From positions 1 to 7,955 of the forward strand of contig JBIOYQ010000115.1 in the NCBI GenBank assembly GCA_044870295.1: a stretch of 7,955 nucleotides of DNA, written 5' to 3'. Below the pieces are notes generated by a model that saw nothing but the letters and a program-made list of their open reading frames with translations, did no database searches and was not told the origin of the DNA. Within the stretch, counting starts at the first letter, position 1. The number at the start of each line of letters is the position of its first letter. Source of the stretch: AC-52 sp044870295. Lineage in GTDB: Bacteria > Actinomycetota > UBA4738. The position numbers and the translations under genes were made by a program. Shown piece after piece: positions 6,148 to 7,955 of the stretch.

Positions 6148-7146
6148 ATGGCAACGAATCTGAGGAATCGGAGCTTCCTCAAGGAGCTGGACTTCACTCC
6201 GGAGGAGTTGCGCGGCCTGCTGGAGCTGGCCGTGGCGCTGAAGGCGGCCAAGTACGGCGGCTACGAACAACCGCGGTTGTCCGGCCGGAACATCGCGCTC
6301 ATCTTCGAGAAGACCTCCACCCGCACCCGGACAGCCTTCGAGGTCGCCGCGCACGACCAGGGCGCTCACGTCACCTACCTGGAGCCCGGCGGGTCGCAGA
6401 TCGGCCACAAGGAGACGATGAAGGACACGGCCAGGGTGCTCGGTCGCATCTACGACGGGATCGAGTATCGAGGGTTCGCCCAGGAGACGGTGGAGATCCT
6501 GGCGGAGTACGCCGGCGTTCCGGTGTGGAACGGGCTGACGAACGAGTTCCATCCGACGCAGACCCTCGCCGACGTCCTGACCATGAAGGAACACTCCGAG
6601 AAGCACCTTCGGGAGATCGCGTACTGCTACCTGGGGGACGCCAGGAACAACATGGGGAACTCGTTGATGGTGGCCGGTTGCAAGCTGGGGATGGACGTGC
6701 GGCTGTGCGCGCCCGAGCACCTGTGGCCGAACGAGCAGCTGGTGAAGACCGCCCAGATGATCGCCGAGGAGACTGGGGCGCGGCTCACGCTGACCGAGGA
6801 CGTCGACGAAGGGGTCCTCGGTGCGGACTTCCTCTACACCGACGTGTGGGTCTCCATGGGTGAGGATCCCGGCGTCTGGCAGGAGCGCATCGAGCTGCTC
6901 AAGCCGTATCAGGTGAACCTGGACGTCGTTCGCCGCACGGGGAACCCGCACGTCAAGTTCCTGCACTGCCTTCCGGCCTTCCACAACCGGGAAACGAAGG
7001 TGGGCAAGGAGATCTACGAGAAGTACGGACTGGACGGGATGGAAGTCACGGACGAGGTCTTCGAATCGGAGCGCTCGGTGGTGTTCGACCAGGCGGAGAA
7101 CCGGATGCACACGATCAAGGCCGTCATGGTCGCCACGCTCGGGTGA
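6148..7146 (+). CDS. arcB: Ornithine carbamoyltransferase, catabolic type
   Basis: This 332-residue cytoplasmic enzyme interconverts ornithine plus carbamoyl phosphate with citrulline plus phosphate. The carbamoyl-phosphate loop is S57-T-R-T-R61 within FEKTSTRTR, HPTQ is at 135-138, the ornithine-closing loop with SMG is in DVWVSMGE (232-239), and the catalytic cysteine motif HCLP is at 273-276. The complete set indicates an active enzyme. Length and recalled similarity across the whole chain (SQIGHKE-MKDTARVLGR, YLGDARNNMGNS, C-terminal FDQAENRMHTIKA) point to the ArcB branch of the arginine deiminase pathway rather than shorter biosynthetic ArgF. It lies 14 bases after the ATPase and 16 bases before a carbamate kinase, which would use its carbamoyl phosphate to make ATP; that context also argues for catabolic use. 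A biosynthetic role cannot be excluded. No arginine deiminase is visible in the window. Confidence 0.93.
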   Translation: MATNLRNRSFLKELDFTPEELRGLLELAVALKAAKYGGYEQPRLSGRNIALIFEKTSTRTRTAFEVAAHDQGAHVTYLEPGGSQIGHKETMKDTARVLGRIYDGIEYRGFAQETVEILAEYAGVPVWNGLTNEFHPTQTLADVLTMKEHSEKHLREIAYCYLGDARNNMGNSLMVAGCKLGMDVRLCAPEHLWPNEQLVKTAQMIAEETGARLTLTEDVDEGVLGADFLYTDVWVSMGEDPGVWQERIELLKPYQVNLDVVRRTGNPHVKFLHCLPAFHNRETKVGKEIYEKYGLDGMEVTDEVFESERSVVFDQAENRMHTIKAVMVATLG

Positions 7147-7151
7147 TCGTC

Positions 7152-7157
7152 GGGAGG
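7152..7157 (+). promoter_or_regulatory. Ribosome binding site of the carbamate kinase gene
   Basis: GGGAGG lies five bases before ATG 7163 in the 16-base gap after arcB, supporting this start and co-transcription. Confidence 0.65.
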
Positions 7158-7162
7158 TTGGC

Positions 7163-7955
7163 ATGAGGGTCGTTGTGGCGTTGGGTGGCAACGCCCTGAT
7201 GAAACGGGGCGAGCCGATGACCGCGGACGTCCAGCGCGCCAACGTCCGGAAGGCTGCCCCGGCGCTCGCCTCGGTCGCTCGGACACATGACCTCCTGCTG
7301 TCCCACGGCAACGGACCACAGGTGGGGCTGTTGGCCCTGCAGGCCTCCGCGTACAAGGACGTCGAGGCCTATCCACTCGACATCCTTGGGGCGCAGACCG
7401 AGGGGATGATCGGCTACATGCTGGAGCAGGAAATCGGCAACCTGCTCCCCGGCGAGGTGCCCCTCGCGACCATCCTGACGATGGTCGAGGTCGACCCGAC
7501 CGACGCCGCCTTCCGTGATCCCACGAAGTTCGTGGGCCCCGTCTACGACCAGCAGGCCGCCGACGAGCTGGCCGAGGAGAAGGGGTGGGTGTTCAAGCAG
7601 GACGGCGACCGGTGGCGCCGGGTGGTCCCCTCGCCTGAGCCCAAGCGCATCTTCGAGATCCACCCGATCAAGTGGTTGCTCGAGAAGGGCGTGGTGGTCA
7701 TCTGCGCCGGTGGCGGGGGCATCCCGACGATGTACGAGGAGTTCGCCGCGGTGACACGGGCCGGCCGTGCACTGTCCGGAGTCGAGGCCGTGATCGACAA
7801 GGACCTTGCGTCGGAGCTGCTGGCCCGTGAGGTTGGGGCGGACCTCCTCGTCATGGCCACAGACGTCGAGGTCGTGTACGCCGACTGGGGCACGCCGCAG
7901 CAGCGGCCTCTGGAGCGGGTCACGGCCGACGCGCTCCGCAACGTCTCGTTCGCCG
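7163..7955 (+). CDS. arcC: Carbamate kinase, 3' end cut by the window
   Basis: The frame is open from ATG 7163 to the window edge, giving 264 residues; the family is about 310 long, so roughly the last 50 are missing. Carbamate kinase transfers phosphate from carbamoyl phosphate to ADP, giving ATP and carbamate, which breaks down to CO2 and ammonia. It is the energy-yielding last step of the arginine deiminase pathway and acts in the cytoplasm. Amino-acid-kinase family landmarks are ALGGNAL (6-12), SHGNGPQVG (47-55), the PTKFVGPVYD segment (120-129), VVPSPEPKRIFE (154-165), the glycine loop CAGGGGIP (181-188), VIDKDLAS (210-217) and ATDVEVVY (232-239). Together they separate carbamate kinase from acetylglutamate or aspartate kinases. 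It follows arcB by 16 bases and is probably translated from the same transcript. Whether arcA or other arc genes follow cannot be seen. Confidence 0.93.
   Translation, partial: MRVVVALGGNALMKRGEPMTADVQRANVRKAAPALASVARTHDLLLSHGNGPQVGLLALQASAYKDVEAYPLDILGAQTEGMIGYMLEQEIGNLLPGEVPLATILTMVEVDPTDAAFRDPTKFVGPVYDQQAADELAEEKGWVFKQDGDRWRRVVPSPEPKRIFEIHPIKWLLEKGVVVICAGGGGIPTMYEEFAAVTRAGRALSGVEAVIDKDLASELLAREVGADLLVMATDVEVVYADWGTPQQRPLERVTADALRNVSFA

Noticed and set aside
3170..6154. A 994-codon open frame on the minus strand covering the whole P-type ATPase gene
   Set aside because: It mirrors a strongly GC3-biased real gene, where stop codons are rare on the opposite strand. Its translation is Arg/His/Gln/Asp-rich with no domain or membrane pattern, whereas the + strand protein has every P-type ATPase motif.
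6004..7356. A 450-codon minus-strand open frame across arcB
   Set aside because: It lies opposite two well-supported enzymes and spans their boundary. It shows no motif and has the composition of an antisense shadow.

Overview
The window is high-GC DNA with a strong G/C bias at third codon positions. GTG starts, tight gene packing and the protein families suggest an actinobacterium or a similarly GC-rich soil or aquatic bacterium. That placement is inference, since there is no rRNA or other marker here. All supported genes are on the + strand. I found no tRNA, rRNA, CRISPR, insertion sequence or phage gene, and no gene-free stretch over 300 bases.

Region 1 (about 128-3316) looks like one regulatory operon of four genes with overlapping or nearly touching ends: a STAS-domain protein lacking the usual phosphorylatable serine, an unrecognised ~100-residue protein, a 66-residue four-cysteine zinc-ribbon protein (GTG start at 765), and a large MalT/LAL-type LuxR-family ATPase transcription regulator. 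Each gene has a Shine-Dalgarno (SD) sequence inside or just after the previous gene. The LAL regulator is best started at GTG 977. Bases 1-127 may carry the last codons of a further upstream gene and contain two 8-bp inverted repeats.

Region 2 (3392-7955 and beyond) looks like a second, energy- and ion-related operon. It holds a complete ten-helix P-type cation-transport ATPase, a complete ornithine carbamoyltransferase closely resembling catabolic ArcB, and a carbamate kinase (ArcC type) cut by the window end. ArcB and ArcC are the last two steps of the arginine deiminase pathway: citrulline plus phosphate gives ornithine plus carbamoyl phosphate, which with ADP gives ATP, CO2 and ammonia. 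Arginine deiminase (arcA) and an arginine/ornithine antiporter are not in the window.

Only 75 bases separate the regions, with no convincing terminator, so readthrough is possible. A working hypothesis is a stress or energy-limitation locus in which the LAL regulator and its small partners control a cation pump and substrate-level ATP production. The most unusual points are the pump's ion-site residues, which differ from known calcium pumps, the ATPase-arcB-arcC linkage, and the STAS/orphan/zinc-ribbon/LAL gene set.
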